A stretch of DNA of 64,000 bases from contig JACPFU010000022.1 of assembly GCA_016182785.1 (NCBI GenBank), positions 16,371-80,370 of the forward strand, in the 5' to 3' direction. The DNA comes from Lysobacterales bacterium (GTDB lineage: Bacteria > Pseudomonadota > Gammaproteobacteria > Xanthomonadales > Ahniellaceae). Both the position numbers and the translations under genes were made by a program. How positions within the stretch are numbered: the stretch's first letter is position 1; every line of letters begins with the position of its first letter. Shown here one piece after another: positions 9,797 through 18,238 of this stretch. The notes under the pieces are model-generated. The model saw nothing but the letters and a program-made list of their open reading frames with translations. It was not told the DNA's origin and searched no databases.

Positions 9797-10640
9797 AGCG
9801 CACGCTGGCGTAGTAGGCGCGGAATCGCGGCGAGTAAAACCCGGCGTCCACCGTGATCGCCGGTTGCGCGCTGCGTGCGCTGCGGATCTCCTGCTCGGCC
9901 CGGGCACGATGCGCGGCAGCGTTCGCGGCTTCGATCTCGGACAAGGCATGGAACGAGGCCGCGCGCACCAGATGCAGGTGCGCAAGCGCCTTGCCCTGCA
10001 CGCCGGAGACCGACCCGGCGACAACGCTGCGATAGCGCCCGGACAGCCAGCCGCGCAGTGCCGCGTCGAGCGCGGGCGGCGGCGCCGACGTCGCAACCGG
10101 CGCGGCGGCAGTCGTCGTCGCGGGGCCGGGCGTGGCGGTGGTCGGTGACTTGGGCGGGAGCGTGACCGGAGGCGTTGCGGCCGGCGGCGTGCTGCTCGTG
10201 GTCGCAGGCGGGACAGTGGTGCTCGATGCGGTCGTCGCCGGCGGCTTCGGCGGCGCCGTCGCGGCCAGCTTGCGGTCGCAGTCGCTGCGCGCGGCATCGG
10301 CGACGCCCTTGAACTCGGGCAATTGCGCGATCACCGTCGCGGCCGCACCATCGCCGAACCAGCGCAGCGCGGTGGCGCAATCGTTCTGCCGATAGGCGGC
10401 GAGGCCGAGGTAGTACTGCGGCACGTACGGCGCGAATCGCTGCCCGTACAGCTTGACCCGCGCCTTCGGATTCGGGTTGCCGGCCAGCGCCTCCTGCATG
10501 GCGCTCTCGACTGCGCTCCAGTCCTGCTTCTCGGCCGCCTCCTGGCCGCGCGCATACGCCTTGTAATCGGCCAGCGCCATCGCCGGGATCAACAGGGCGC
10601 CGCCGATCAGGGCGGCCAGGATTCGCTCAGAGGCCGGCAC
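9795..10640 (-). CDS. Exported tetratricopeptide-like protein, partner of the upstream kinase
   Basis: 281 aa, unrecognised family. A GTG at 10640 is proposed: it overlaps the kinase stop codon by 14 bases and gives a normal signal peptide (ILAALIGGALLIPAMALA). The mature N-terminal half is helical with TPR-like spacing (KAYARGQEAAEKQDWSAVES, YYLGLAAYRQNDCATALRWF). A Pro/Thr-rich low-complexity linker follows (about residues 125-190), then a second helical domain with GWLSGRYRSVVAG and HALSEIEAANAAAHRARAEQ. The overlap implies coupled translation and a shared task with the kinase, whose extracytoplasmic part is also helical. Confidence 0.8.
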   Translation of the reverse strand: MPASERILAALIGGALLIPAMALADYKAYARGQEAAEKQDWSAVESAMQEALAGNPNPKARVKLYGQRFAPYVPQYYLGLAAYRQNDCATALRWFGDGAAATVIAQLPEFKGVADAARSDCDRKLAATAPPKPPATTASSTTVPPATTSSTPPAATPPVTLPPKSPTTATPGPATTTAAAPVATSAPPPALDAALRGWLSGRYRSVVAGSVSGVQGKALAHLHLVRAASFHALSEIEAANAAAHRARAEQEIRSARSAQPAITVDAGFYSPRFRAYYASVR

Positions 10641-13600
10641 GACGCAGGTACTCCTGTTCGTCCAAGGCGGCGAAGGCCGCCGAACCGGTGGTTTCGCTCT
10701 TTGCCTTGACCGTCGCCTGGGCGTTGCTGCGCGCCCCGGACGGATGCCGGAAGCTGATGCGGTAGACGCCGGCGGGCACCTGCAGCCGCATCGGGGTGGC
10801 ACGGTCGGCGGGCAGCTCGATCGCGACCTTGCGCTGCACGTCGGTCACCGACTCCACCTCGCCCCAGGGCAACGCCAGCAGCACCAGGTCACCGGCCGTG
10901 GCCGCGAGCCGCGCCCGGTTCTCGTCGGCCAGTCGCGTGCGCGCCGCCTGCACCGAGGTCGCGACCGCGGGCGCTTCGTCGGCGAACGAGCGGCGGTAGC
11001 GCTGCAGCAGCGCGTCGACCTGGTCGAGTGCGCCGGCATCGGTCGCCGATTCGGCCGCCTCGCGCAGCGCATCCAGCAGACGCTGGCGCGCGGTCTGCGC
11101 ATCGACGTCACGCGCGTTGGCCTTGACCAGGGTGGCGGCGTCGGTCAACGCCGTCTCGAACGCCTTGACGTCGAGCGGCCGCTGCGCTGCCGCGGCCAGG
11201 ATGTGGTCCAGCTTCTCGCGCCGCGCCTGCGCCGCCGCGTCCGCCGCCTGCTGGCGCTTCAGGTCCGCGACCAGCGCGTACACGTCGGCGTCCTCGGGGA
11301 AGCGCTGGCGCGCCTGGTTCGCGAGTTCGAGTGCGGCCGGGATGCGCTGCTCCTGCGCCAGCGCACGCGCCGCGTCGATGGCGGTGCGTGCGAGACCGTC
11401 GCGCATGCGCAGCGCCTCGGCGTTGCGCGGATCGAGCTTGAGCAGTTCCGCCAGCGAGTCGGCGGCATTCTGTCCCGGCGGCGCGAAGATCCTGCGCTCG
11501 GCCAGCGCCTGTTGCGCCTGCCCCAGCAACCCGGCCACGCGACGCTGCTCGGCGCTCAGGCGGCCCTCGACATCACGCTTGAATGCGGCCGCCTCGGTCG
11601 ACGCCGGCTGCACGCGCAGCGCCAGCTCGACGTGCGCGAGCGATGTCGATGCATCGCCCGCAGCCATCGCTGCGCGCGCGTCGGCAATCAGCGCCGCGGC
11701 CAGCGCAGCACTGCGCGATTCCGCCGCGGCCGCGTCGAGTTGCCGCAATGCCGCCAGCGACTCCAGCGCGTTGTCACCCGAGGGTTCGGCGTAGCGCCGC
11801 GCCCGCACTTGCAGGTCGAACTGGTTCTGCAGGCCCGCGACCTGGGCGCTGCGCTCGGCCGCGGTGCGTGCCGCGGCGATGTCGTCGCGCAGCTTGCGCC
11901 AGGCCGGATCATTGCCGAGCGTTGCGGCGTAGCCATCGAGCAGCGACTGCGCGCGCCCCAGATCGCCACCGGCGAGCGCGTCGCGGCTCGGCGCCAGCAA
12001 TCTCGCCAGCAGACTCGCCTGCGCGGCCCCGACTGCGGGATCGGCCGGCGCCAGTTGCGCCGCTTGGCGCAGCAAGGCGTAGGCGCCGCCGCCGCCCAGA
12101 TCGCGTCCCGCAGCCGCGGCTTCCGCGGCCTTCGCCAGCAGCTCGCGCGCCTGCGCCGCGCGCTCGCTGCCGGCGCGGGCATCGGCGATGGCGCTACGCA
12201 GGCTCGCGATCTCGGCGTCCTCGGGCGCCAGCGACTCGGCGAACCCGAGCGCCCCTTCGGCGTCGAGGTACTCGCCGCGCGCGCTGCGCGCCTTGGCCTC
12301 CGCCTTCAGCGCGGCGAGCAGCGCCTGTGCCCGGCGGCGCGTGCCGGAATAGTCCGGAGCGCGCTCCTGCACCACCTTGAGGGTGTCGAATGCATTGTCG
12401 GCACCGGCGGCGACGGTCAGCTTGCCGTCGCCGATATGGCGATCGACGATCACCAGGCGCGCGTCGATCTCGCCGCGGATGCGCGGATCGATCTCGTCAC
12501 CGGGCGCGCGCAGCACCCACCACGCCGCCACCGCAACCAGCAGCACGACCACCGCGCCGATGCCGAGCCAGAGGCCGCCGCGACGCGGTGCCGCCGCCGC
12601 TGGCATTGCCGGATGCAAGGTCGGATTCGAGATGCGCGTCGCTGCCCCGGCTTCGGCAGCGCCTCGCGCCACCTGGGTCGGCAACGCCCGCGCAGGCGCC
12701 GGCAGCTGCCGCTTCGACGGCACGCCCTGCTGCACCGGATCGAGCGCGGTCGAGGAACTCACCGAGAAGCCGAGCGCACGCAGCTGCTCGGAGGAACTCT
12801 GGTTCGGATCCGCCTGCAGCCGCTCCCACAGACGGTCGTTGTTGACCACGACCGACTTCAGCGCCTTGGTGAATTCCTTCAGGTTGGCGAAGCGTTCGTC
12901 GCGGCTCTTCGCCAGCATGCGATCGAGCACCACCTGGAACTCGCCGAACTGCGGCGGCAGCGGCGGCAGCGGGCTGGTCAGGTGCGCCATCAGCACCGCG
13001 ATTGGCGTCTCGCCCTGGAACGGCGCGTGTCCGGTGAGCAGCTCGTAGAACATCACGCCGAGGCTGTACAGGTCGGAACGACCGTCGACATCGAGGCCGT
13101 TGATCTGTTCCGGGCTCATGTAGGTCGGAGTGCCGACCAGCATGCCGGTCTGCGTCAGGCGCGTCTGCGAGGCATCCTGCTGCTTGGCGATGCCGAAGTC
13201 GGTCAGCACCGGCGTCAGCTCGTCGCGGAACATGATGTTCGCCGGCTTCAGGTCGCGGTGGATCACGCCGTGGTCGTGCGCGAACTGCAGCGCCCCGGCA
13301 ATCTGCACCACGATCGCCACCGCTTCGGCGAGCGACAGGCCGCTGCGCATCTTCTCGTGCAGGGTGCCGCCTTCCAGGTACTCCATCGAGATGTAGGTGG
13401 CGACGTCGCTCTTGACGATGTCGTACACGGCGACGATGTTCCGGTGCGGCAGCTTGGCCAGGGTGCGGCCTTCGACCAGGAAGCGGCGCTCGAACTTCTC
13501 GGCGTCGTCGATGTTGCGCCGCATGACCTTGATCGCGACCTTGCGCTCGAGCGAGCTCTGGATCGCCAGGTACACGGTCGCCATGCCACCCACGCCGAGT

Positions 13601-13650
13601 TCACGGATCAGCTCGAAGCCGGGAATGTTGAAGGCGGGCGTGGCGCTCAT
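10627..13650 (-). CDS. Hanks-type serine/threonine protein kinase with a large extracytoplasmic region
   Basis: 1007 aa. The N-terminal catalytic domain (about residues 8-270) has a glycine loop (GVGGMATVY), the ATP-binding Lys K41 and Glu E60, catalytic D133 in HRDLKPAN, the DFG motif at D151, and GTPTYMSPEQ in the activation segment, so it should be active. A Pro/Ala-rich juxtamembrane stretch leads to one membrane helix (about residues 355-378). The remaining 600 residues, outside the cytoplasm, are Ala-rich helical repeats ending in a small beta-rich segment (VYRISFRHPSGARSNAQATV). The outer part probably senses an envelope signal. Translationally coupled to the exported protein downstream; diverges from the torF-type gene. 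Confidence 0.93.
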   Translation of the reverse strand: MSATPAFNIPGFELIRELGVGGMATVYLAIQSSLERKVAIKVMRRNIDDAEKFERRFLVEGRTLAKLPHRNIVAVYDIVKSDVATYISMEYLEGGTLHEKMRSGLSLAEAVAIVVQIAGALQFAHDHGVIHRDLKPANIMFRDELTPVLTDFGIAKQQDASQTRLTQTGMLVGTPTYMSPEQINGLDVDGRSDLYSLGVMFYELLTGHAPFQGETPIAVLMAHLTSPLPPLPPQFGEFQVVLDRMLAKSRDERFANLKEFTKALKSVVVNNDRLWERLQADPNQSSSEQLRALGFSVSSSTALDPVQQGVPSKRQLPAPARALPTQVARGAAEAGAATRISNPTLHPAMPAAAAPRRGGLWLGIGAVVVLLVAVAAWWVLRAPGDEIDPRIRGEIDARLVIVDRHIGDGKLTVAAGADNAFDTLKVVQERAPDYSGTRRRAQALLAALKAEAKARSARGEYLDAEGALGFAESLAPEDAEIASLRSAIADARAGSERAAQARELLAKAAEAAAAGRDLGGGGAYALLRQAAQLAPADPAVGAAQASLLARLLAPSRDALAGGDLGRAQSLLDGYAATLGNDPAWRKLRDDIAAARTAAERSAQVAGLQNQFDLQVRARRYAEPSGDNALESLAALRQLDAAAAESRSAALAAALIADARAAMAAGDASTSLAHVELALRVQPASTEAAAFKRDVEGRLSAEQRRVAGLLGQAQQALAERRIFAPPGQNAADSLAELLKLDPRNAEALRMRDGLARTAIDAARALAQEQRIPAALELANQARQRFPEDADVYALVADLKRQQAADAAAQARREKLDHILAAAAQRPLDVKAFETALTDAATLVKANARDVDAQTARQRLLDALREAAESATDAGALDQVDALLQRYRRSFADEAPAVATSVQAARTRLADENRARLAATAGDLVLLALPWGEVESVTDVQRKVAIELPADRATPMRLQVPAGVYRISFRHPSGARSNAQATVKAKSETTGSAAFAALDEQEYLRRAGL

Positions 13651-13819
13651 CGGGGCACGTGTGAGGATCGCGCCGGATCATAACATCGCCCCCGCGGGCG
13701 CCAAGGTTGACGATTGCGAGGGTGATTGCCGGGGCCGAAACCGGATTACACTCGGCGCCGAGGCGTCGCAGGACGGTTACGCGGCTCCCGGCCATTGCCC
13801 CAACCACTGGAGGTTCCAC

Positions 13820-14608
13820 ATGCACAAGAAATCGCTGTTTGCCCTGGCCTTGCTCGCCGCGCTGCCGTTGTCGGTCATGGCGCAGGACGAGGAAGCCGAG
13901 GAAAGCTCGGGCCCGCTGACCTTCAGTGCGTCGGCGACGCTGACCAGCGACTATGTCTGGCGCGGCGTATCGCAGTCGCAGGAGGACTTCGCGCTGCAGG
14001 GCGAGCTCGCCTTCGAGCACGAGTCCGGCCTCTATGGCGGCGTCTGGGGTTCGAGCGTCGACTTCACCCCCGACGACACCGGCTGGATGGACGAGGACGA
14101 TGCCAAGCTCGAGCTCGACACCTACATCGGCTACGCCTGGGACTTCAACGACAGCCTCGCCGGCGACATCCAGCTGATCCGCTACATCTATCCCGGCACC
14201 GCCGAGGGTATCGACTACGACTACAACGAACTGGTCGGGTCGCTGACCTTCAACGAGATGATCACCGCGACGGTGGGCTACACCAACGACGTGTTCAACC
14301 TCGACGACGACGGTGTCTACTTCGGCCTGTCCGGCAGCTACGGCCTGCCGTGGTGGGACCTGACCCTGGATGGCGAAGTCGGCCATTTCAGCGTCGGCAG
14401 CGGCTGGCCGGAGTTCAATGACGAAGGCGAGCAGACCGGCGCGCACGACATCGACTACATGCACTACGGCGTGTCGTTGACCAAGGAGTTCGGGCCGGTC
14501 AGCACCACGCTCGGCTGGGCCGACAGCGACAGCGAAGCCGAGGCCTTCTGGGCGGAAACCGCCGACCAGCGCGTGTACTTCTCGATCACGATCGCGACCG
14601 ACCTCTGA
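13820..14608 (+). CDS. TorF-family putative outer-membrane porin
   Basis: 262 aa. Signal peptide MHKKSLFALALLAALPLSVMA, then an acidic mature barrel protein with SASATLTSDYVWRGVSQSQ near the start, the hallmark of the TorF/Gcw_chp family. It ends with alternating strands and a short hydrophobic C-terminus (VYFSITIATDL). The family is typical of proteobacterial outer membranes and is sometimes linked to nutrient-limited growth; its substrate is unknown. ATG at 13820 has AGG spaced 7 bases away. Followed by a strong terminator. Confidence 0.88.
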   Translation: MHKKSLFALALLAALPLSVMAQDEEAEESSGPLTFSASATLTSDYVWRGVSQSQEDFALQGELAFEHESGLYGGVWGSSVDFTPDDTGWMDEDDAKLELDTYIGYAWDFNDSLAGDIQLIRYIYPGTAEGIDYDYNELVGSLTFNEMITATVGYTNDVFNLDDDGVYFGLSGSYGLPWWDLTLDGEVGHFSVGSGWPEFNDEGEQTGAHDIDYMHYGVSLTKEFGPVSTTLGWADSDSEAEAFWAETADQRVYFSITIATDL

Positions 14609-14627
14609 TCGTTCCAGCCCCACCCCG

Positions 14628-14660
14628 AAAACGCCGCGGCTGGTCCGCGGCGTTTTTTTT
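14628..14660 (+). terminator. Rho-independent terminator after the TorF-type gene
   Basis: A 12-bp stem (AAAACGCCGCGG / CCGCGGCGTTTT) with a 5-base loop ends in an eight-T run, 20 bases after the stop codon. Confidence 0.93.
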
Positions 14661-14705
14661 CGCCCGGCTTGCGACCCTTTCCGGCCCCGGCGCATCCTAG
14701 GTTCC

Positions 14706-15257
14706 GTGAGCAGCCATTTCGCCATCGACGTACCGGCCAGCCTGATCGAACGCGGCGCGCGCGGCGACATGCGCGCGTTCGAGCAGATCTACCGCCTGTT
14801 CGAGCGACCGGTGTACACGCTGGCGTTGCGGCTGCTCGGCGACGCCGACGAGGCCGAGGAGATCCTGCACGACGCCATGCTGCAGCTGTTTCGCAAGCTC
14901 GGCCAGTTCCGCGGCGACGCGCCGTTCTGGGGCTGGCTGCGCCAGATCGCGGTGAACGAGGCGCTGATGCGCCTGCGTCGGCGCGGCGTGGTCGAAACCG
15001 TCGACGAGATGCCCGAACCGGCCGACGACGCGGCCGCCCCGCCGGAGCACCAGCGCGACCTGGAACGCGCGCTCGCCAGGCTGCCGGAGATCACCCGCAG
15101 CGTGGTCTGGCTGTACCACGTGGAAGGCTATTCGCACGAGGAGATCGCGACCAGTTTCGGCAAGTCGGTGAGCTTCTCGAAATCGCAACTCGCGCGCGGC
15201 ACGCGCCGGCTGCGCGACTACTACGACGCGCCACAGGCGCAGGTGGCTTATGCCTGA
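14706..15257 (+). CDS. ECF-family RNA polymerase sigma factor
   Basis: 183 aa. Region 2 is seen in AFEQIYRLFERPVYTLALRL, DADEAEEILHDAMLQLF and FWGWLRQIAVNEALMRLRRR; region 4 is seen in LPEITRSVVWLYHVEGYSHE and the helix-turn-helix EIATSFGKSVSFSKSQLARG. The start is a GTG at 14706; the first in-frame ATG would delete the start of region 2. Its stop overlaps the start of the next gene by 8 bases, as is typical for a sigma / anti-sigma pair. ECF factors usually activate their own operon, but no clear promoter motif could be assigned by eye. Confidence 0.92.
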   Translation: MSSHFAIDVPASLIERGARGDMRAFEQIYRLFERPVYTLALRLLGDADEAEEILHDAMLQLFRKLGQFRGDAPFWGWLRQIAVNEALMRLRRRGVVETVDEMPEPADDAAAPPEHQRDLERALARLPEITRSVVWLYHVEGYSHEEIATSFGKSVSFSKSQLARGTRRLRDYYDAPQAQVAYA

Positions 15258-15822
15258 TGATCGTTTCGTCTCCGACCCCGGCCGCGATGACATCGTGCTC
15301 GCGGCAGCCCTGCGCGCACTGCCGCTGCAAGCGCCGCGCGCGGGTGGCTTCGCCGCGCTGAGCCGCGAGTTGGCACTGGCGACACCGCGAGCGGAGCGCT
15401 CTGCCGGCGCCCGCCGCAGTGCCACTGCATGGCTGGCATTGGCCGCGACCGTGTTCGCCGCGATCGTCGGCGTGCGCGCGCTGCGTCCGGAACCCGCGGT
15501 CACCGTGCGCGAAGCCAACGCCAGCACGCGGGAACTGATCGAACAATCACAGCAGCTCGACGCCATCCTGGCCGCACTCGATGCGCGCAGCGTGCCAATC
15601 GATGCCGCCAGCGCGATGGCAAGCGTCGAGCTCGAAAACCTGATCGGACTGACCGATCTGCAGTTGAACGCGACCAGCCGCGACGACGAGGCCGAAGCCT
15701 TGTGGTCGCGCCGCGTGGAACTGATGACCCGACTCGCGGCGACGCGCTCCAGCGCACGCTTCGACGCCCTCTCCGACAACGGTGGCGCGTACCTGCAGGA
15801 CGCGAACTACCGCATCGACTGA
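15250..15822 (+). CDS. Probable membrane anti-sigma factor
   Basis: 190 aa with no recognisable conserved domain. One membrane helix (about residues 57-78, ATAWLALAATVFAAIVGVRA) separates a short cytoplasmic N-terminal segment from a periplasmic helical part. No zinc-binding HxxxCxxC motif is present. Assigned from topology and from the 8-base overlap with the ECF sigma gene, the standard arrangement for coupled anti-sigma factors. Confidence 0.7.
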   Translation: MPDDRFVSDPGRDDIVLAAALRALPLQAPRAGGFAALSRELALATPRAERSAGARRSATAWLALAATVFAAIVGVRALRPEPAVTVREANASTRELIEQSQQLDAILAALDARSVPIDAASAMASVELENLIGLTDLQLNATSRDDEAEALWSRRVELMTRLAATRSSARFDALSDNGGAYLQDANYRID

Positions 15823-15845
15823 CCGCAACCCGCAAGGAGAATCCA

Positions 15846-16934
15846 ATGAAGATCAAACCCACACTGCTCGCCGCCGCGCTGATGATCGCGTGCGCCGGAG
15901 CCTTCGGTGCTGAACCCAACGAGGCCGAACGCGCGAATGCACGCAAGGAACTCGAAGCCGCGCGCAGCGAACTGCGCGAACTGACGCGACGCATCGCCGA
16001 CCTGTCGATGCAGCTCGGCGACCATGGCCCGCGCGCCTTCGCCTTCGAGTTCGCCGGCGAACCGCGCCGCGCCCTGATCGGCGTGGTGCTGGAGCCGGAT
16101 GCAAATGGCGCGCGCATCGCCGCGGTCACCCCCGGCAGTCCGGCGGCGAAAGCCGGTCTGAAGCCAGGTGATCTGATTGTCGCGATCAACGGCAAGCCCA
16201 CCGGCAAGAGCCGCGCCGCGGTAGACGCGGTGCGCGAAACCATCGGCGCGCTCGAAGCCGGCACCGAAGTGACGGTGCGCTACCAGCGCGAGGGCAAGAC
16301 CGTGGACGCGAAGATGGTCGCCGAGCGACGCGAACCCGGCGACTGGCTCGGCATGCTCGACCTGCCGCCGGGCCACGCCCCGCACGCGCCCATGCACGGC
16401 GATCCGGAGCGCATCGAGCGCGACATCCAGATCATCATGAAGGATGGCGAGAAGATCGTGCGCGAGATGCATCAGGGCGGCCACGGCCCGATGCGCGAGC
16501 ACCTGCGCTTTCTCGCCGGCGGACTGGATCTGAACCTGACCAGCCTCAATGCCGAGCTCGGCAAGTACTTCGGCGCCAGTGCCGGCGTGCTGGTACTGGA
16601 GAACGAAGGCGACAAGCTGCCGCAGCTGAAGGCCGGCGACGTGATCCAGGTGATCGACGGCCAGCCCGCGGACAGCGTGCCCGGTGCGATGCGCCTGCTG
16701 ACCGCGAAGGAGCCCGGGCAGATGCTGAACGTGGAAGTGCTGCGCGAGCGCAAGAAGCTGGTGTTGGCGATCCCGGCACCCGAGCGCGACGACCTGTTCT
16801 TCCGCATGCATGCACCGCCCGCTCCGCCGGCACCACCCGCTCCTCCGGCGGCACCGACGGCACCGGGAGCGCCCACGGCGCCGCCCGCCCCGCCGGCACC
16901 ACCGGTGGCTCCGGTGGCGATGCTCGAAGCCTGA
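15846..16934 (+). CDS. Exported protein with two PDZ domains and no protease domain
   Basis: 362 aa. Signal peptide MKIKPTLLAAALMIACAGAFGA, a helical stretch rich in Glu/Arg (residues 23-55), a PDZ domain (about 75-165: LIGVVLEP, ITPGSPAAKAGLKPGDLI-type core, read as VTPGSPAAKAGLKPGDLIVA), a Met/His-rich linker, a second PDZ-like domain (about 225-310: KLPQLKAGDVIQVIDGQPAD) and a Pro/Ala-rich tail of about 40 residues. No catalytic Ser/His/Asp triad is visible. Strong Shine-Dalgarno sequence AAGGAG. Third gene of the sigma / anti-sigma operon, so it may bind periplasmic peptides or protein ends that feed the signal. Confidence 0.85.
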   Translation: MKIKPTLLAAALMIACAGAFGAEPNEAERANARKELEAARSELRELTRRIADLSMQLGDHGPRAFAFEFAGEPRRALIGVVLEPDANGARIAAVTPGSPAAKAGLKPGDLIVAINGKPTGKSRAAVDAVRETIGALEAGTEVTVRYQREGKTVDAKMVAERREPGDWLGMLDLPPGHAPHAPMHGDPERIERDIQIIMKDGEKIVREMHQGGHGPMREHLRFLAGGLDLNLTSLNAELGKYFGASAGVLVLENEGDKLPQLKAGDVIQVIDGQPADSVPGAMRLLTAKEPGQMLNVEVLRERKKLVLAIPAPERDDLFFRMHAPPAPPAPPAPPAAPTAPGAPTAPPAPPAPPVAPVAMLEA

Positions 16935-16935
16935 T

Positions 16936-17910
16936 TCAGTCCGAAGCGAAACACGCCTCGATGCGCGCCACGGTGGCCGCATCGAGGCGTGCGCACAGGT
17001 CCAGTGCGGCGAAGTTCGCTTCGAGCTGGGTCGGCTTCGAGGCACCGAGAATCACCGTGGTGACCTGCGGATTGCGCAGGCACCACGCGATCGCCAGCGT
17101 CGCCGGCGCCGCACCGAGCGCATCCGCCAGCGCGCTGAAACGAAGCAGGCTCTGCTGCACCGTATCGCGCCGCGCCAGCACCAGCTTGCGCAGCCATTCG
17201 TAGCCTTCGGCGTTGAGGCGCGAATCGTCGGGCACGCCCTGCGCGTACTTGCCGCTGAGCAGGCCCGAAGCGAGCGGCGACCACACCGTCGCACCCAGGC
17301 CGTGCTCGCGAAACAGCGGCGGATATTCGTGCTCGACCCGCGCCCGCTCCAACAGGTTGTATTGCGGCTGCTCCATCTGCGGCGCGATCAGGCCGTTGCC
17401 GCGCGCGAACGCGATTGCCTCCAGCACCAACGCCGCCGGCCACTCGCTGGTGCCCCAGTACAGCACCTTGCCCTGGCGAATCAGCAGGTCCATGGTGGTC
17501 ACGATCTCGGCGATCGGCACTTCCGGGTCGGGCCGATGACAGAAATACAAATCCAGGTAATCGAGACGCATGCGCGCCAGCGCCTGGTCACAGGCATCGC
17601 GCAGGTGCTTGCGCGAGAGCCCGCGCTGCGTCGGCCGCGGCGCATCGACCGCGCCGAAGAAGGCCTTGCTCGACACGCAGAACGAATCGCGCGGCAAGCG
17701 TAGATCCACCAGCACGTCGCCGAGGATGCGTTCGGACTCGCCGTTCGCATAGGTCTCGGCATTGTCGAAGAAATTCACGCCACGATCGTGGCACTGCGCC
17801 ACCAACTCGCGCGCCTCGCCACGCCCGAGCTGATTGGCGAAGGTGACCCAGGTGCCGTAGGACAGCACCGACAATTGCAGCCCCGAGCTGCCGAGACGCC
17901 GGTATTGCAT
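16936..17910 (-). CDS. Aldo/keto reductase (voltage-gated K+ channel beta-subunit-like class)
   Basis: 324 aa, complete. NADPH-dependent oxidoreductase with a TIM-barrel fold. Visible motifs: FFDNAETYANGESERILG with the catalytic Asp and Tyr, the Lys in SSKAFFG, HRPD near the active-site His, and the C-terminal cofactor-binding block TTVILGASKPTQLEANFAAL. The substrate is unknown. ATG at 17910 has GAGGAG 8 bases upstream. Convergent with the PDZ gene; the two stops are almost adjacent (16934/16936). Confidence 0.93.
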   Translation of the reverse strand: MQYRRLGSSGLQLSVLSYGTWVTFANQLGRGEARELVAQCHDRGVNFFDNAETYANGESERILGDVLVDLRLPRDSFCVSSKAFFGAVDAPRPTQRGLSRKHLRDACDQALARMRLDYLDLYFCHRPDPEVPIAEIVTTMDLLIRQGKVLYWGTSEWPAALVLEAIAFARGNGLIAPQMEQPQYNLLERARVEHEYPPLFREHGLGATVWSPLASGLLSGKYAQGVPDDSRLNAEGYEWLRKLVLARRDTVQQSLLRFSALADALGAAPATLAIAWCLRNPQVTTVILGASKPTQLEANFAALDLCARLDAATVARIEACFASD

Positions 17911-17966
17911 GCCGCACACTCCTCGTGGAAAGTTCGGCATTCCAGCATGAGCGCGCGGGAGAACCA

Positions 17967-18164
17967 ATGAAACGGCAATGGTGGCTGTCGCTGATCGCCC
18001 TGATCGTCGGCGTCCTGCTGGGCATGGCCTGGCAGCGCCGCATCGCTGCGGCCACGCCGCCACTGGCCCCGGCAGCGAGCTCGATCGAAATGAGCACTGC
18101 GCTCGCGCCCGGCTTTGCTGCCGGCGAACCGAACTGCCCACCCGCCAAACCTGCAACCGAGTGA
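17967..18164 (+). CDS. Small single-pass membrane protein
   Basis: 65 aa. Starts MKRQWWLSLIALIVGVLLGM, one membrane helix (about residues 5-22), followed by a short basic stretch and a Pro/Ala-rich periplasmic or cytoplasmic tail with one Cys. ATG at 17967 is preceded by GGGAGAA. No recognised family. It lies between the divergent aldo-keto reductase gene and the nucleoside transporter and may be the first gene of the latter's transcript. Confidence 0.6.
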   Translation: MKRQWWLSLIALIVGVLLGMAWQRRIAAATPPLAPAASSIEMSTALAPGFAAGEPNCPPAKPATE

Positions 18165-18238
18165 TGGTGCCACGGCGGTTGCGGCTGCAGGTCGCGACCG
18201 GCTAGCCTGCGGTGGTCATTGCACCTGGGGAGTGAATC

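Noticed and set aside
10744..13683. 979-codon plus-strand frame opposite the kinase
   Set aside because: Shadow of the kinase gene: Arg/Gln/His-rich, no start signal and no motif, whereas the minus frame has a full kinase domain.
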